Shown here: positions 35,867-46,211 of the stretch, piece by piece
How the letters are laid out: every line of letters begins with the position of its first letter
Position numbering within the stretch: the stretch's first letter is position 1
From: Thermodesulfobacteriota bacterium
GTDB taxonomy: Bacteria > Thermosulfidibacterota > Thermosulfidibacteria > Thermosulfidibacterales > B14-G1
Direction of reading: 5' to 3'
Assembly: GCA_024274915.1 (NCBI GenBank)
Contig: JAJSAC010000021.1
Location: 1 to 64,000 of the forward strand
DNA: 64,000 bases
The notes under the pieces: generated by a model
What the model saw: only the letters and a program-made list of their open reading frames with translations
Databases searched by the model: none
Told to the model about the DNA's origin: nothing
Position numbers and translations under genes: made by a program

Positions 35867-37054
35867 ATGGGTGACAGGGTGGGTATAGCCCTTTTAGGAT
35901 CTACTGGATCTGTGGGCCGACAGACTTTGGAGGTCATCTCCCTACACAGAGACAGATTCCGGGTGGTGGCCCTTGCCGCGTGGGGGGGGCACATGGAGCT
36001 CCTTCAGGAACAGGTGGAGCGCTTCTCCCCTGAATTGGTGGTGGTGGCTCAGCCTGCCAAGGCCCGGGACCTTTTTGTTCCACCGGGTACCAAGGTCCTC
36101 ACGGGTGAGGAAGGCCTTCTGGAGGCCGTGGCTCATTCCAGGGTGTCTACGGTGGTGGCGGCCATGGTGGGTACGGCTGGTCTGTCGGCAGTATACTTGG
36201 CCTTGAAGGAGGGCAAGAGGGTGGCCTTGGCCAACAAGGAAACCCTTGTGGCTGCCGGAGAGGTTATCATGCCCCTGGTGGAAGTGGGTCAAGGGGAGCT
36301 TATACCCGTGGACAGTGAGCACAGTGCCCTTTTCCAGTGTCTTTTGGGACACAGGAGGGAGGATGTGGCTTGTATCTGGCTTACGGCTTCAGGTGGACCC
36401 TTTCTCAGCGCCACCCGAGAGGAGCTGGCTCGTGTTACTCCCAGGGAGGCCTTGGCCCATCCCGTGTGGAACATGGGCCCCAAGATTACCGTGGATTCGG
36501 CCACCCTCATGAATAAGGGGCTGGAGGTGATAGAGGCACGGTGGCTCTTCTCCATGGAGCCTTCCAGGATCAAGGTGGTGGTCCATCCCCAGGGGGTGAT
36601 TCACTCTTTGGTTCAGTTTAAGGATGGGGCTGTGCTGGCCCAGATGGGTCCCCCCGACATGCGGGTGCCCATTGCCTATGCCCTGGGATTCCCCAAGAGG
36701 CTGGAGAGCGGGGTGGAGTCCCTGGATTTAGTCCACTTACTTCCCTTGACCTTCCAGGCCCCAGACACGGAGCGTTTTCCCCTGTTGGCCCTGGCCTACA
36801 GGGCCCTGGAGATGGGGGGCACGGCCCCGGCGGCCCTCAACGCCGCCAACGAGGTGGCCGTAGAGGCCTTTTTGAAGGGAGATATCCCTTTCCTGGGGAT
36901 GACTAAGGTGGTGGAAGAGGTTTTAAAGGTATGGCAACCAATTGCCGTAGATTCTCTAAACACCGTAAAAGAGGCCGACATTGAGGCCCGGCGTAAGGCA
37001 AGGGAGATCATAAAACAGATCACCAGCGGCCCCTTCGCCCGTCAGCTGCCTTGA
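35867..37054 (+). CDS. dxr: 1-deoxy-D-xylulose 5-phosphate reductoisomerase
   Basis: Second enzyme of the non-mevalonate isoprenoid pathway, NADPH-dependent, 395 residues. Visible: cofactor motif LLGSTGSVGRQTLEVI, ALANKETLVAAGE, metal/substrate residues in PVDSEHSALFQCL, the flexible loop HPVWNMGPKITVDSATLMNK. ATG 35867 follows GGAGGGG; the frame extends to 35804 without a ribosome site. The order cdsA-x-dxr is common, but rseP, often next, is absent. Confidence 0.95.
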   Translation: MGDRVGIALLGSTGSVGRQTLEVISLHRDRFRVVALAAWGGHMELLQEQVERFSPELVVVAQPAKARDLFVPPGTKVLTGEEGLLEAVAHSRVSTVVAAMVGTAGLSAVYLALKEGKRVALANKETLVAAGEVIMPLVEVGQGELIPVDSEHSALFQCLLGHRREDVACIWLTASGGPFLSATREELARVTPREALAHPVWNMGPKITVDSATLMNKGLEVIEARWLFSMEPSRIKVVVHPQGVIHSLVQFKDGAVLAQMGPPDMRVPIAYALGFPKRLESGVESLDLVHLLPLTFQAPDTERFPLLALAYRALEMGGTAPAALNAANEVAVEAFLKGDIPFLGMTKVVEEVLKVWQPIAVDSLNTVKEADIEARRKAREIIKQITSGPFARQLP

Positions 37055-37101
37055 AATTTTGGGGTTGGCAAGGATTCCTGGGCATCGAGGATTCAATTGA
37101 C

Positions 37102-37125
37102 CTCATCATTACGCTCATCATTACG
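37102..37125 (+). repeat. 12-bp perfect tandem repeat
   Basis: Two adjacent copies of CTCATCATTACG (37102-37113 and 37114-37125) in the gap after dxr, about 125 bases before the decayed lipoprotein gene. No function is evident; the rest of 37055-37248 shows nothing recognisable. Confidence 0.7.
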
Positions 37126-37248
37126 ATTGTCTTAAACTTTATAAAAAGCAAAAAATTGATCCGTTGGTTTCTGGATCTGCCTGGCAGCTGTCTTTCTGGG
37201 CTTCTCCAGCTGTCAGGTGAATTGGCTTTGGGTCGGGTAGGGGAGTAT

Positions 37249-37775
37249 ATGAAGGGTGTTTTGAGGCGGAGTTTGGCGGTAGGGGTGATGTTGGTGGCCA
37301 TTTTTCTCTTGGGCTGTGGGGGCGGCGGAAAGGGGGGGTACCAGCAGGAGCAAGATTAAAGTGCCGGGGCTGGGTCTCTCTTTTAATATCCCCAGTGGCT
37401 GGAAGGTGGACAAGAGCAATCTCCGCTTGTGCTTCAAAGGTAATAGCACGGGATCGTCATTGATGAGGCCCTCAACGGGGAGGGATTTGGCGAGTATATG
37501 ATAGGGTGTGCCAGGAATTCGGAGGTCAGGGGGTGTCTCGGGAGTCCCTAGAGATTGGCGGATACAAGGCCGTAAAGGCAGTGGTTGAATATCCTGATCA
37601 GGGTTCTAAGGCCTTTAAGCTTTTCATCCGGAAGGACGAAAGGGTCATAGATGTCTCCTTCGTGACTCCTATGGAGGAGTTCGAGAAGGGCCAGCCTGCC
37701 ATTGAAATGGCCCTGGAGTTTGTGAAGATTGACTTAGGCCTCTCCGGGGGAGGTTCGGGACTCCCCCGGGGTTGA
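37249..37775 (+). pseudogene. Decayed secreted lipoprotein gene
   Basis: ATG 37249, after GGGGAG, opens a clean lipoprotein signal (hydrophobic run ending AIFLLGCGGGG, lipobox LLGC). The frame then stops soon after a G7 run (37332-37338). Removing one G continues as SKIKVPGLGLSFNIPSGWKVD; a second shift near 37450 leads to IVIDEALNGEGFGEYMI; a third near 37500 leads to the last segment, ESLEIGGYKAVKAVVEYPDQ and onward to 37775. The IPSGWKV start recalls small PsbP/DUF1795-like envelope proteins. Three separate frame breaks make true decay more likely than read error. Confidence 0.7.
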
Positions 37776-37783
37776 CACCAGTT

Positions 37784-38122
37784 TCACAGCAGCTTGGTGG
37801 GCTCTGTGGGCCTGGGAGCCTTTATCACCAGGAAGCGCAGGGTTTTGTCTCCCTGGTTGTACCAGCAGTGGGGAATGCGGGCGGGGCTTTCTATAAGGGT
37901 GTCTGGGCCTACTGTCTCCTTCTCGTCGCCGATCTCCACCACCCCTTCGCCTTCCAGGACATAAAAGATCACATCCACGGGAGTGATGTGACGGATGAGC
38001 TTTTCTCCAGGTTTCAAGGTGATGTGGGCCACCTGGGCGTGCTCCGTGTCGTAGAGCCTCCGGGCATCCACCTTGTGGGGATTATCAATGGGTGAAAGGT
38101 CCTCCCATCTCACTGTTTTCAT
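37784..38122 (-). CDS. Cupin-domain protein
   Basis: Single-domain cupin of 112 residues. Cupin motif 1 is atypical (RHITPVDVIFYVLEGEGVVEIG) and motif 2 is PARIPHCWYNQGD, so a metal could bind through the His residues. AGGAGG precedes ATG 38122, within the end of truA. Likely a small-molecule isomerase, dioxygenase or sensor; not resolvable from sequence. Confidence 0.82.
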   Translation of the reverse strand: MKTVRWEDLSPIDNPHKVDARRLYDTEHAQVAHITLKPGEKLIRHITPVDVIFYVLEGEGVVEIGDEKETVGPDTLIESPARIPHCWYNQGDKTLRFLVIKAPRPTEPTKLL

Positions 38123-38900
38123 GGGCTACCTCCTTTCTTTTTCCGTATTTTACTCGCCACAGGAAGAGCCCCTTGGAGGGAGCGGGGGGAGCAGGGCATC
38201 GGAATCCCTGTGGAAACTCCAGGGCCCTCTTCACCTCTTCCGGACTGGCCCTTACCAGGGCCACCTTGACGGCGGCTCCCACCATGTGGCGCACCATCTT
38301 TCTCAAAAAAGCGTTGGCCTCCAGGGTGATGACCACCAGTCCCCTGTGCCTCTTGACTTGGATCTGGAGCACCTCCCTCACCGTAGAGCCTCCCGGTTTG
38401 GTGGAGGAACCGAAGGCGGCGAAGTCGTGTTTCCCCAGGTAGAGGGAGAGGACGGCTTCAAGGGCCATCAAGTCCAGTTTCTTCTCTATGATCCAGGTGT
38501 ACCGGTGGAGGAAGGGCAGGTGGTAAGGGGATATGAAGTATCGATAGATCCGACTGGAGGCCGAGAAGCGGGCGTGGAAACTCCGGGGGGCATCCTTCAC
38601 TTGGCGGATGCGGATGCTTTTTGGTAGATGGGCATTAAAAGCCCTCTTCATGATAGCTGGGGATAGGTGGTTTTCGGTTTTGAAGTGGACCACCTGGCCT
38701 AAGGCGTGGACTCCCGTGTCAGTTCTGCCTGCTGCTATCACCCTTAGGGGATGTTGAACCACGGCCTCTATGGCTTTCTCCAGAGTGGCTTGGACCGTTT
38801 GGCCCTCTGGTTGGTATTGCCACCCCGAGAAGTCTGTGCCGTCGTAGGCCAAAACCATCTTTATCCGCCGGACTCCAAACTTATGAGTCTTCTCTTCCAA
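38085..38900 (-). CDS. truA: tRNA pseudouridine(38-40) synthase
   Basis: Isomerises uridines 38-40 in the tRNA anticodon arm. The 271-residue product has the catalytic Asp in AAGRTDTGVHALGQV, the N-terminal AYDGTDFSGWQYQP and the C-terminal FLRKMVRHMVG. TTG 38900 is preferred because GGAGGA lies six bases upstream, although it is inside ogt; ATG 38858 just past the ogt stop is the alternative. It overlaps the cupin gene at its 3' end. Confidence 0.93.
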   Translation of the reverse strand: MEEKTHKFGVRRIKMVLAYDGTDFSGWQYQPEGQTVQATLEKAIEAVVQHPLRVIAAGRTDTGVHALGQVVHFKTENHLSPAIMKRAFNAHLPKSIRIRQVKDAPRSFHARFSASSRIYRYFISPYHLPFLHRYTWIIEKKLDLMALEAVLSLYLGKHDFAAFGSSTKPGGSTVREVLQIQVKRHRGLVVITLEANAFLRKMVRHMVGAAVKVALVRASPEEVKRALEFPQGFRCPAPPAPSKGLFLWRVKYGKRKEVAHENSEMGGPFTH

Positions 38901-39343
38901 CTTAGTCCTCCGCTGAAACCTGTGAGTCCCTTTTGGCCCACCACCCGGTGGCAGGGGATGATGATGGGTATGGGGTTCTTTTTCAAGGCCTGGCCCACGG
39001 CCCGGGCTCCCCGTGGGATTCCCAGGCAGGTTGCCAGTTGGCCGTAGGTAATGGTGGTGCCGTGGGGGATGCGGCGGATCTCTTCCCAGATCCTGACTTG
39101 GAAGGCTGTGGTCCCTGAGAGGTCTAGGGGAATGGGTGAGAAGTCCACCTTGTGCCCAGAGAAGTACCGGTTGAGGAGTTCAACAAGGAGGTAGGCCAGG
39201 TCCCATTGGCCATGGGGGGAGGGACCCTCCCCCGGGAAGGAGAGCCTGCGAAGCCCCCGGGTGCTGGTTTGGGCATAGAAGGTGCCCCAGGGGGTGGGTA
39301 TTGCCAATATGGCCTCTATCCTTTCATCATCCTTCAAAGACAT
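38861..39343 (-). CDS. ogt: Methylated-DNA-[protein]-cysteine S-methyltransferase
   Basis: Suicide repair protein that takes alkyl groups from O6-alkylguanine. The 160-residue chain has the acceptor motif IIIPCHRVVG and the helix-turn-helix region IPHGTTITYGQLATCLGIPRG, with an N-terminal ribonuclease-like domain. ATG 39343 (MSLKDDERIE) is chosen; the frame stays open to 39379 with no ribosome site. Overlaps truA. No second alkylation-repair gene nearby. Confidence 0.92.
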   Translation of the reverse strand: MSLKDDERIEAILAIPTPWGTFYAQTSTRGLRRLSFPGEGPSPHGQWDLAYLLVELLNRYFSGHKVDFSPIPLDLSGTTAFQVRIWEEIRRIPHGTTITYGQLATCLGIPRGARAVGQALKKNPIPIIIPCHRVVGQKGLTGFSGGLSWKRRLISLESGG

Positions 39344-39399
39344 AGAAGTAGGATAGCATTGTCCCGGGATTAGGGGCAAAAGAAAAAAGGAGGTGGAGT

Positions 39400-39909
39400 A
39401 TGGAGTGCATGGAGACCCTGTTAACCAGGAGAAGTATCAGACACTATCTGGACAGACCCGTTGAGCGGGAGAAGGTAGAGAGGGCCCTGGAGGCCGCCCA
39501 CTGGGCTCCCTCGGGGAAGAACAACCAGCCTTGGCGTTTCGTGGTGGTTCAAGGCAGGGAAGTCCGGGAGGGGCTGGCCCAGCTCACCGTGTCGGGGCGA
39601 ATCATCCGGGAGGCTCCCGTGGCTATAGCCGTATTCATGGACAAGGAGGTTTCCTATCACAGAGAGAAGGACATCCAGTCTATCGGAGCCTGCATCGAGA
39701 ACATGCTCCTGGCTTTCCACTGCCAGGGCCTGGGTGCGGTGTGGCTGGGGGAGATTCTGAAAAATCGGAGGAAGGTAGAAACAATGTTAAAGGTGCCTCA
39801 TACATGGGAGTTTATGGCTTTGGTATCAGCTGGTTACCCTGCCAGGGATGGTACTTCCACTCGTAGGCCATTGGAGGAGGTTGTAGTTTGGTTTAAGAAC
39901 AAGGGTTAA
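39400..39909 (+). CDS. Nitroreductase-family flavoprotein
   Basis: FMN-dependent NAD(P)H oxidoreductase of 169 residues, a short single-domain member. RRSIRHYLDRPV and APSGKNNQPWRFVVV at the N-terminus bind FMN phosphate; GACIENMLLAFHCQGLGAVWLG is the conserved core helix. AAGGAGGTGG precedes ATG 39400. Electron acceptor unknown. The next gene downstream is disrupted. Confidence 0.9.
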   Translation: MECMETLLTRRSIRHYLDRPVEREKVERALEAAHWAPSGKNNQPWRFVVVQGREVREGLAQLTVSGRIIREAPVAIAVFMDKEVSYHREKDIQSIGACIENMLLAFHCQGLGAVWLGEILKNRRKVETMLKVPHTWEFMALVSAGYPARDGTSTRRPLEEVVVWFKNKG

Positions 39910-39974
39910 AAGATCCTTTTTTGTTTGGACCTTTGGCCTGGGTCGGATACTAAGAAAGGAAAAAATGAGAAGGG

Positions 39975-40473
39975 ATGTGCGTGAAGAAGAAAGTGTTAGT
40001 GGGCTTGGGTATGACGGCAGTGTTTTTTTGTGTTCTTGGGGTGGCAGAGGGGAGGCGTGGAGCGGAGTGCTTGCAACTGGCGCGGTAGCCTGTCGTCCTT
40101 GCAAGTCTAGTAGGGAGTGTAGCGACAAAAACCCCTGCACCAAGGACTACTGCAAGGGGGGATCGGTAGCCATCACGAGAAGATGGACAGGACTTCCCCC
40201 AAGATTCCTTTCTTGGCAAAGGCATCATGTTCAGAATCCTGGATTTTCCCTTTCAAACAAGTGAAAAGGCGGGGCATTCCTCCCTTGCCCATGGCTGATA
40301 GCTGATGGCTCATGGCTCATGGCTGATAGCAACCGTGAGCTATGAACCATGAACTACGAGCTATGAACTATGAGCTATCATCTCTGCGGTCGGAACGCCT
40401 CGCCCTGACCCATAAGAGTAAAAATGGGGGAAGTCCTGGAAGATGGAGAATTGCAAGGCCAGATAAAGGTTAG
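39975..40473 (+). pseudogene. Small secreted cysteine-rich protein, frameshifted and split by a MITE
   Basis: ATG 39975 starts a signal peptide (MCVKKKVLVGLGMTAVFF, then CVLGVAEG). That frame ends at a TAG near 40085; one base apart, an open frame continues with ACRPCKSSRECSDK and NPCTKDYCKGGS, a compact Cys-rich repeat. This frame is then interrupted at 40188 by MITE copy 3. Removing the element and one 9-bp duplication restores a reading frame ending RRWRIARPDKG at the TAG 40471-40473. The intact ancestor would be about 80 residues, exported and disulfide-rich or metal-binding. Function unknown. Confidence 0.6.
40188..40438 (+). repeat. MITE-like element, copy 3 (complete, with 9-bp target duplication)
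   Basis: A 251-bp element running from CAGGACTTCCCCC (40188) to GGGGGAAGTCCTG (ends 40438). It is flanked immediately by the exact 9-bp repeat GAAGATGGA at 40179-40187 and 40439-40447, the signature of transposition with a staggered cut. It differs from copy 2 by several substitutions and by one extra heptamer, accounting for the seven-base length difference. It sits in the 3' end of the Cys-rich gene and 194 bases before the PadR start. Confidence 0.92.
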
Positions 40474-40588
40474 ATAAAGGAGGAACCTTTACCTGTTTAT
40501 AGGGGACCTGGTAAGAACCGGGCTTTCTTTTTCTATTTTTCTGCGGTGCTTTAGGTATGGCTACCATTGAATTTTAGGCAAAATGGGT

Positions 40589-40602
40589 ATATATGCATAT
40601 AT
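40589..40602 (+). promoter_or_regulatory. Palindromic operator candidate upstream of padR
   Basis: Perfect 14-bp palindrome ATATATGCATATAT in an AT-rich island, 30 bases before the padR start. PadR-family proteins commonly bind AT-rich dyads in their own promoters, so autoregulation is plausible. Position and symmetry are seen; binding is inferred. Confidence 0.5.
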
Positions 40603-40631
40603 GTGCAAAATAAATATATATGGAGCGTGGT

Positions 40632-40994
40632 ATGGGACCTCAAGGTTGGGGATACGGTGGTGGATGGGGCAAGAGGGGAGAATGGGTTACTCTTTGGACT
40701 TTAATCATGGTGGCTGAGGGTCCCGTACATGGTTATGAGATTTTGATGCGTTTGAAAGAAGCGGGTATATCCCTCAACCCGGGGAGTCTCTACCGTACCC
40801 TTCGGGCCTTGGAAGCCCAGGGAGTGGTGGAGTCTCGCTGGACCATGGGGGGTGGCCCGGCCAGGAGGCTCTATAGGCTGACTACCCAGGGATGGGCTTA
40901 CTTAAGGGAACTGAGGAGGCTTCTCCAAGAGCAAAGGAGGGTCTTGGAGGAGGTGATGGAGCGTATAGACAAACTAGAAAACCGAGGGAGGTGA
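40632..40994 (+). CDS. PadR-family transcriptional regulator
   Basis: Winged-helix regulator of 120 residues. The core VAEGPVHGYEILMRLKEAGI, NPGSLYRTLRALEAQG and RLYRLTTQGWAYL is typical PadR, followed by a C-terminal dimerising helix (about 90-118). The first 18 residues are Gly/Trp-rich (GWGYGGGWGKRGEW), echoing the composition of the two small proteins downstream. ATG 40632 has GGAG six bases upstream; ATG 40620 has none. It leads a short operon of Gly/Trp-rich proteins. Confidence 0.88.
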   Translation: MGPQGWGYGGGWGKRGEWVTLWTLIMVAEGPVHGYEILMRLKEAGISLNPGSLYRTLRALEAQGVVESRWTMGGGPARRLYRLTTQGWAYLRELRRLLQEQRRVLEEVMERIDKLENRGR

Positions 40995-40998
40995 AGCC

Positions 40999-41274
40999 AT
41001 GTGGGGTTATGGCAGAGGTTTGGGCAGAGGCTACGGTGGTGGCTGGGGGAGAGGATGGTGGGGAGCCTACGGTTACAGGACTTCCCAGGGGTTCACCTAT
41101 GTGGGACCCTGCCGGTGTGGCTTTGGTCCCCACGCCTTCTACATGGACCCCTCTGGCAGGTTGGTCCATGCTTCCCAGGTGTGGGGCTGGGGTGGTTGGG
41201 TTCCCCCTTATCCTCCTCCCCAGGCCGAGGCTGAAGACCTGAGGGCCGAAAGGCTGACCTGGAGGCCAGGCTGA
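40999..41274 (+). CDS. Small Gly/Trp/Tyr-rich Cys-containing protein, C-terminus apparently frameshifted
   Basis: Protein of 91 residues starting WGYGRGLGRGYGGGWGRGWW and containing VGPCRCGFGPHAFYMDPSG, a possible CxC metal site. As read it ends RLTWRPG at 41274. Inserting one G after 41252 instead gives LRAERADLEARLKEIEARLK and a stop at 41315: a coiled-coil tail like those of small DUF5320-type proteins, to which this may be related. The gene starts four bases after padR and is followed by a strong terminator at 41326. Function unknown. Confidence 0.7.
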   Translation: MWGYGRGLGRGYGGGWGRGWWGAYGYRTSQGFTYVGPCRCGFGPHAFYMDPSGRLVHASQVWGWGGWVPPYPPPQAEAEDLRAERLTWRPG

Positions 41275-41325
41275 AGGAGATTGAGGCCAGGTTAAAAGAG
41301 GTGGAGGGGAGCTGAGGTCTTTGGC

Positions 41326-41362
41326 GGTCTTCCATCCCCAAAAGGGGATGGAAGACCTTTTT
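41326..41362 (+). terminator. Strong Rho-independent terminator of the padR operon
   Basis: Perfect 14-bp stem GGTCTTCCATCCCC (41326-41339) / GGGGATGGAAGACC (41344-41357), loop AAAA, followed by TTTTT. Its position just after 41315 supports that stop as the original gene end. Confidence 0.92.
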
Positions 41363-41454
41363 GCCTTGCTTTTTGAGGGCCTTGATCTGTGGAGTAGTTT
41401 CTCCTCCTATGGGAGTGTATCATGAAAATGATCCTGGAGAGGGGAGGTGCTTCC

Positions 41455-41706
41455 ATGTGGTACGGCGACCCCTATGGTAAGGGGGGGTGGTGGGGTTGGG
41501 GCTGGTACTGCAGCGGTTGGGCGGAGTACTGGCTGTGTTGGACAGCCAGCCCTCTGTGTGAGGGGCCCAAGGTGGTGGAGAAGCATCCTTTACCCATCTT
41601 CCATGGTCCCCATTTCTGGACTATGAGCCAGAAGGCAGCCTTTCATGGGGCCACACCGCCTATGGGGTTTGCCCCCGAGGGCTTTTTATTTCTCTTCTCA
41701 ACTTAG
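41455..41706 (+). CDS. Small Trp/Gly-rich protein
   Basis: A possible 83-residue protein with an N-terminus dominated by Trp, Gly and Tyr (MWYGDPYGKGGWWGWGWY) and three Cys. ATG 41455 has GGAGGTG six bases upstream. Its composition matches the preceding gene and the PadR N-terminus, suggesting a related set. The C-terminal codons run over a terminator-like stem (GCCC/GGGC then T5, near 41677-41690), so the true end is uncertain. No known family recognised. Confidence 0.5.
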   Translation: MWYGDPYGKGGWWGWGWYCSGWAEYWLCWTASPLCEGPKVVEKHPLPIFHGPHFWTMSQKAAFHGATPPMGFAPEGFLFLFST

Positions 41707-41888
41707 GGGTACACCAGGAGCATCATGAGAACAAAGCCTTCTATGAGGGATGAGGTGGCCATCCTCTCCAATCTTGGAGAATAGGTTCGGGGATCATCTC
41801 TTCGGGTGAAGAGGAAGGCGGATAGGGCTTATAGGGAAGTGGCCGGTTCTGTCAGGAGACTGTCCAAGAGTCCCCTGGGTTACAGAAT

Positions 41889-42854
41889 TCAAGGGAGTTT
41901 CCTTGGAATCTCATCTGCAGATGGAATGCCGTGGAGGGGGGTGGCAGCTTTTACGGCGTTGATAATCGATTTTTCCAGAGCTTCGGCTGCCATGAGGCCT
42001 ACTAGGTTGGTGTCGGCCTCCTCCTGCCCCAGGGAAGCGGTGATGACAAGGTCGCCGTCGAAGTCGGTGTGAAAAGGGTTTATCACCCGAGTCATGCCCC
42101 CGTGGGCCATTTGGGATACCCGGATGCAGGCGTTACGGGAAAGGGCGGCGTTGGTCACCACCAGGGCTAGGGTGGTATTGGTGGAGAAGTCGGGTATTTG
42201 TCGCAGTATTCCTTTCTTCATGGCTTGGGCAGCATTGAGGAAGGTGCCATTTTCGGGATCCCTGGCCCCTGCAAGGATCTTGTCTTTGGCTGGGTCCACC
42301 ACGTCTCCAAAGGCGTTGACCACGGTGAGACATCCCACTTTCAGGCCCTGGGTTGCCACTAATGCCCAGCCTAGGCCTCCTTTGGTGCCATGCCGGGTGC
42401 CCAGGAGTTTCCCTATAACGGCTCCTGTTCCCGCTCCAACGGTGCCCATGGGCGTAGTAGCCTGGGCTTCTAGGCACGCTTTGATGCCGTCTTGGGGCCC
42501 TGGCCAGGCTTTAGAAGAGCCTATAAATAGGTCGAAGATGACAGCTGAGGGTACCAGGGGGATGGTTAGGTGGTCTATTTTAACGCCCCATCCCTTTTCC
42601 AGAAGGAACTGGAGTACACCGTCGGTGGCTCCCAGGCCGAAGGTGGAACCTCCTGTGAAGAGCACGGCGTGGATCTTTCCTGCGGACCTGAAGCCTGTCA
42701 AAGAATCACAAGCCCGGGTCCCAGGAGATCCTCCCCTCACGTCCATGCCCGCCGTGGCTCCCTGGGGGAAGATGACCACGGTGCAGCCCGTGGCTTTCTC
42801 CAGATCCGTATAGTGACCTACCAGTATCCCTTCAATGCCCAGTTCCTTCCCCAT
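41889..42854 (-). CDS. P1-family (DmpA/L-aminopeptidase D-esterase-like) hydrolase
   Basis: Self-processing N-terminal-nucleophile aminopeptidase family, 321 residues. The N-terminal region (LEKATGCTVVIFPQGATAG, GGSPGTRACDSL) and the auto-cleavage area FSTNTTLALVVTNAALSRNA are typical; cleavage would expose a Thr as nucleophile near residue 230. No signal peptide. AAAGGGG precedes ATG 42854. Divergent from mgtC. Substrate may be small peptides or beta-peptides; not predictable. Confidence 0.9.
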   Translation of the reverse strand: MGKELGIEGILVGHYTDLEKATGCTVVIFPQGATAGMDVRGGSPGTRACDSLTGFRSAGKIHAVLFTGGSTFGLGATDGVLQFLLEKGWGVKIDHLTIPLVPSAVIFDLFIGSSKAWPGPQDGIKACLEAQATTPMGTVGAGTGAVIGKLLGTRHGTKGGLGWALVATQGLKVGCLTVVNAFGDVVDPAKDKILAGARDPENGTFLNAAQAMKKGILRQIPDFSTNTTLALVVTNAALSRNACIRVSQMAHGGMTRVINPFHTDFDGDLVITASLGQEEADTNLVGLMAAEALEKSIINAVKAATPLHGIPSADEIPRKLP

Positions 42855-42946
42855 GTTCCCCTTTCTATCAGGTGGGGGGCCTTTGAAAAAGGGGAATTGT
42901 GCCTATGAGGCGGGATACTATAAAGTGAGTGGTAGGAGGTGCATTT

Positions 42947-43618
42947 GTGAACTGGTGGGTGGTGGTCGAGCGCTTGGCGGTGGCCTTCATACTGGGAGGA
43001 TTGGTGGGCGTGGAGCGGGAGATGAGGAACCAGCCTGCCGGTTTCAGGACTCACACCATTCTCTCTATAGGCTCGGCCCTTATTATGCTCATTTCCATCC
43101 ATGGCTCCCTCCTCTATGGACCGGCGACATCCGATCCCATGAGGATAGCAGCACAGGTGGTGAGCGGCATCGGTTTTCTGGGGGCCGGGGCTATTCTGCG
43201 CATAGGGGTTTCCATTAAAGGGCTCACCACGGCTGCCAGTCTGTGGACTACAGCGGCTATAGGGCTGGCCTGTGGGGCAGGTTTCTACTGGGCAGCTTTG
43301 TTGACCACTTTGTTGGTTCTTTTTTCCCTCTTTTTACTGGGGAAGATGGAGAAGCTCTATCTATTCACCAAACCCAAAAGGAGTCTCTTCATTGAAGCCG
43401 AAGATGTGCCCACCCTGATGGGGGATTTGGAAGAGGTGCTGGGTGAATTTGGATATGCCATGGACTTTGTGGAGGTAGACCGAGACGTGGAGAAGGATAG
43501 GGTGGAGATCCAGATGGTTATTCGCCCCAAACCAGGCTATCCCATGGAAAGGGAGGTAGGGAAACTCACATCGGCGTTGTTGGAGTTGAAAGAGGTGGAG
43601 AACGTGGAGTTGAAGTGA
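42947..43618 (+). CDS. MgtC/SapB-family membrane protein
   Basis: Inner-membrane protein of 223 residues: four or five membrane helices in the first 140 residues with the family motifs VGVEREMRNQPAGFRTH and VVSGIGFLGAGAIL, then a soluble C-terminal ACT-like domain (about 150-223). GTG 42947 follows AGGAGG at seven bases. Family members affect magnesium homeostasis or modulate ATP synthase. The 92-base gap to the divergent P1 hydrolase holds both promoters. A weak hairpin (CCGAGGG/CCCTCGG, 43619-43647) follows the gene. Confidence 0.88.
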   Translation: MNWWVVVERLAVAFILGGLVGVEREMRNQPAGFRTHTILSIGSALIMLISIHGSLLYGPATSDPMRIAAQVVSGIGFLGAGAILRIGVSIKGLTTAASLWTTAAIGLACGAGFYWAALLTTLLVLFSLFLLGKMEKLYLFTKPKRSLFIEAEDVPTLMGDLEEVLGEFGYAMDFVEVDRDVEKDRVEIQMVIRPKPGYPMEREVGKLTSALLELKEVENVELK

Positions 43619-43654
43619 CCGAGGGATTCCGTGGAGGAGCCCCTCGGCCTCCTT

Positions 43655-46207
<2,553 letters not shown>

Positions 46208-46211
<4 letters not shown>

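Noticed and set aside
36249-36604. Antisense open frames inside dxr
   Set aside because: They are shadows of a G-rich conserved gene, without motifs or upstream signals.
40465-40490. AAAGGTT/AACCTTT stem after the Cys-rich pseudogene as a terminator
   Set aside because: A 7-bp AT-rich stem with a 12-base loop and no T-tract following.
41677-41690. Terminator-like GCCC/GGGC hairpin followed by T5
   Set aside because: The stem is only 4 bp and lies inside the possible coding end of the small Trp/Gly-rich protein; too weak to list as a terminator.
41707-41888. Possible extra small gene between the Trp/Gly-rich gene and the P1 hydrolase
   Set aside because: Only short frames with no start signals or motifs; nothing supportable.
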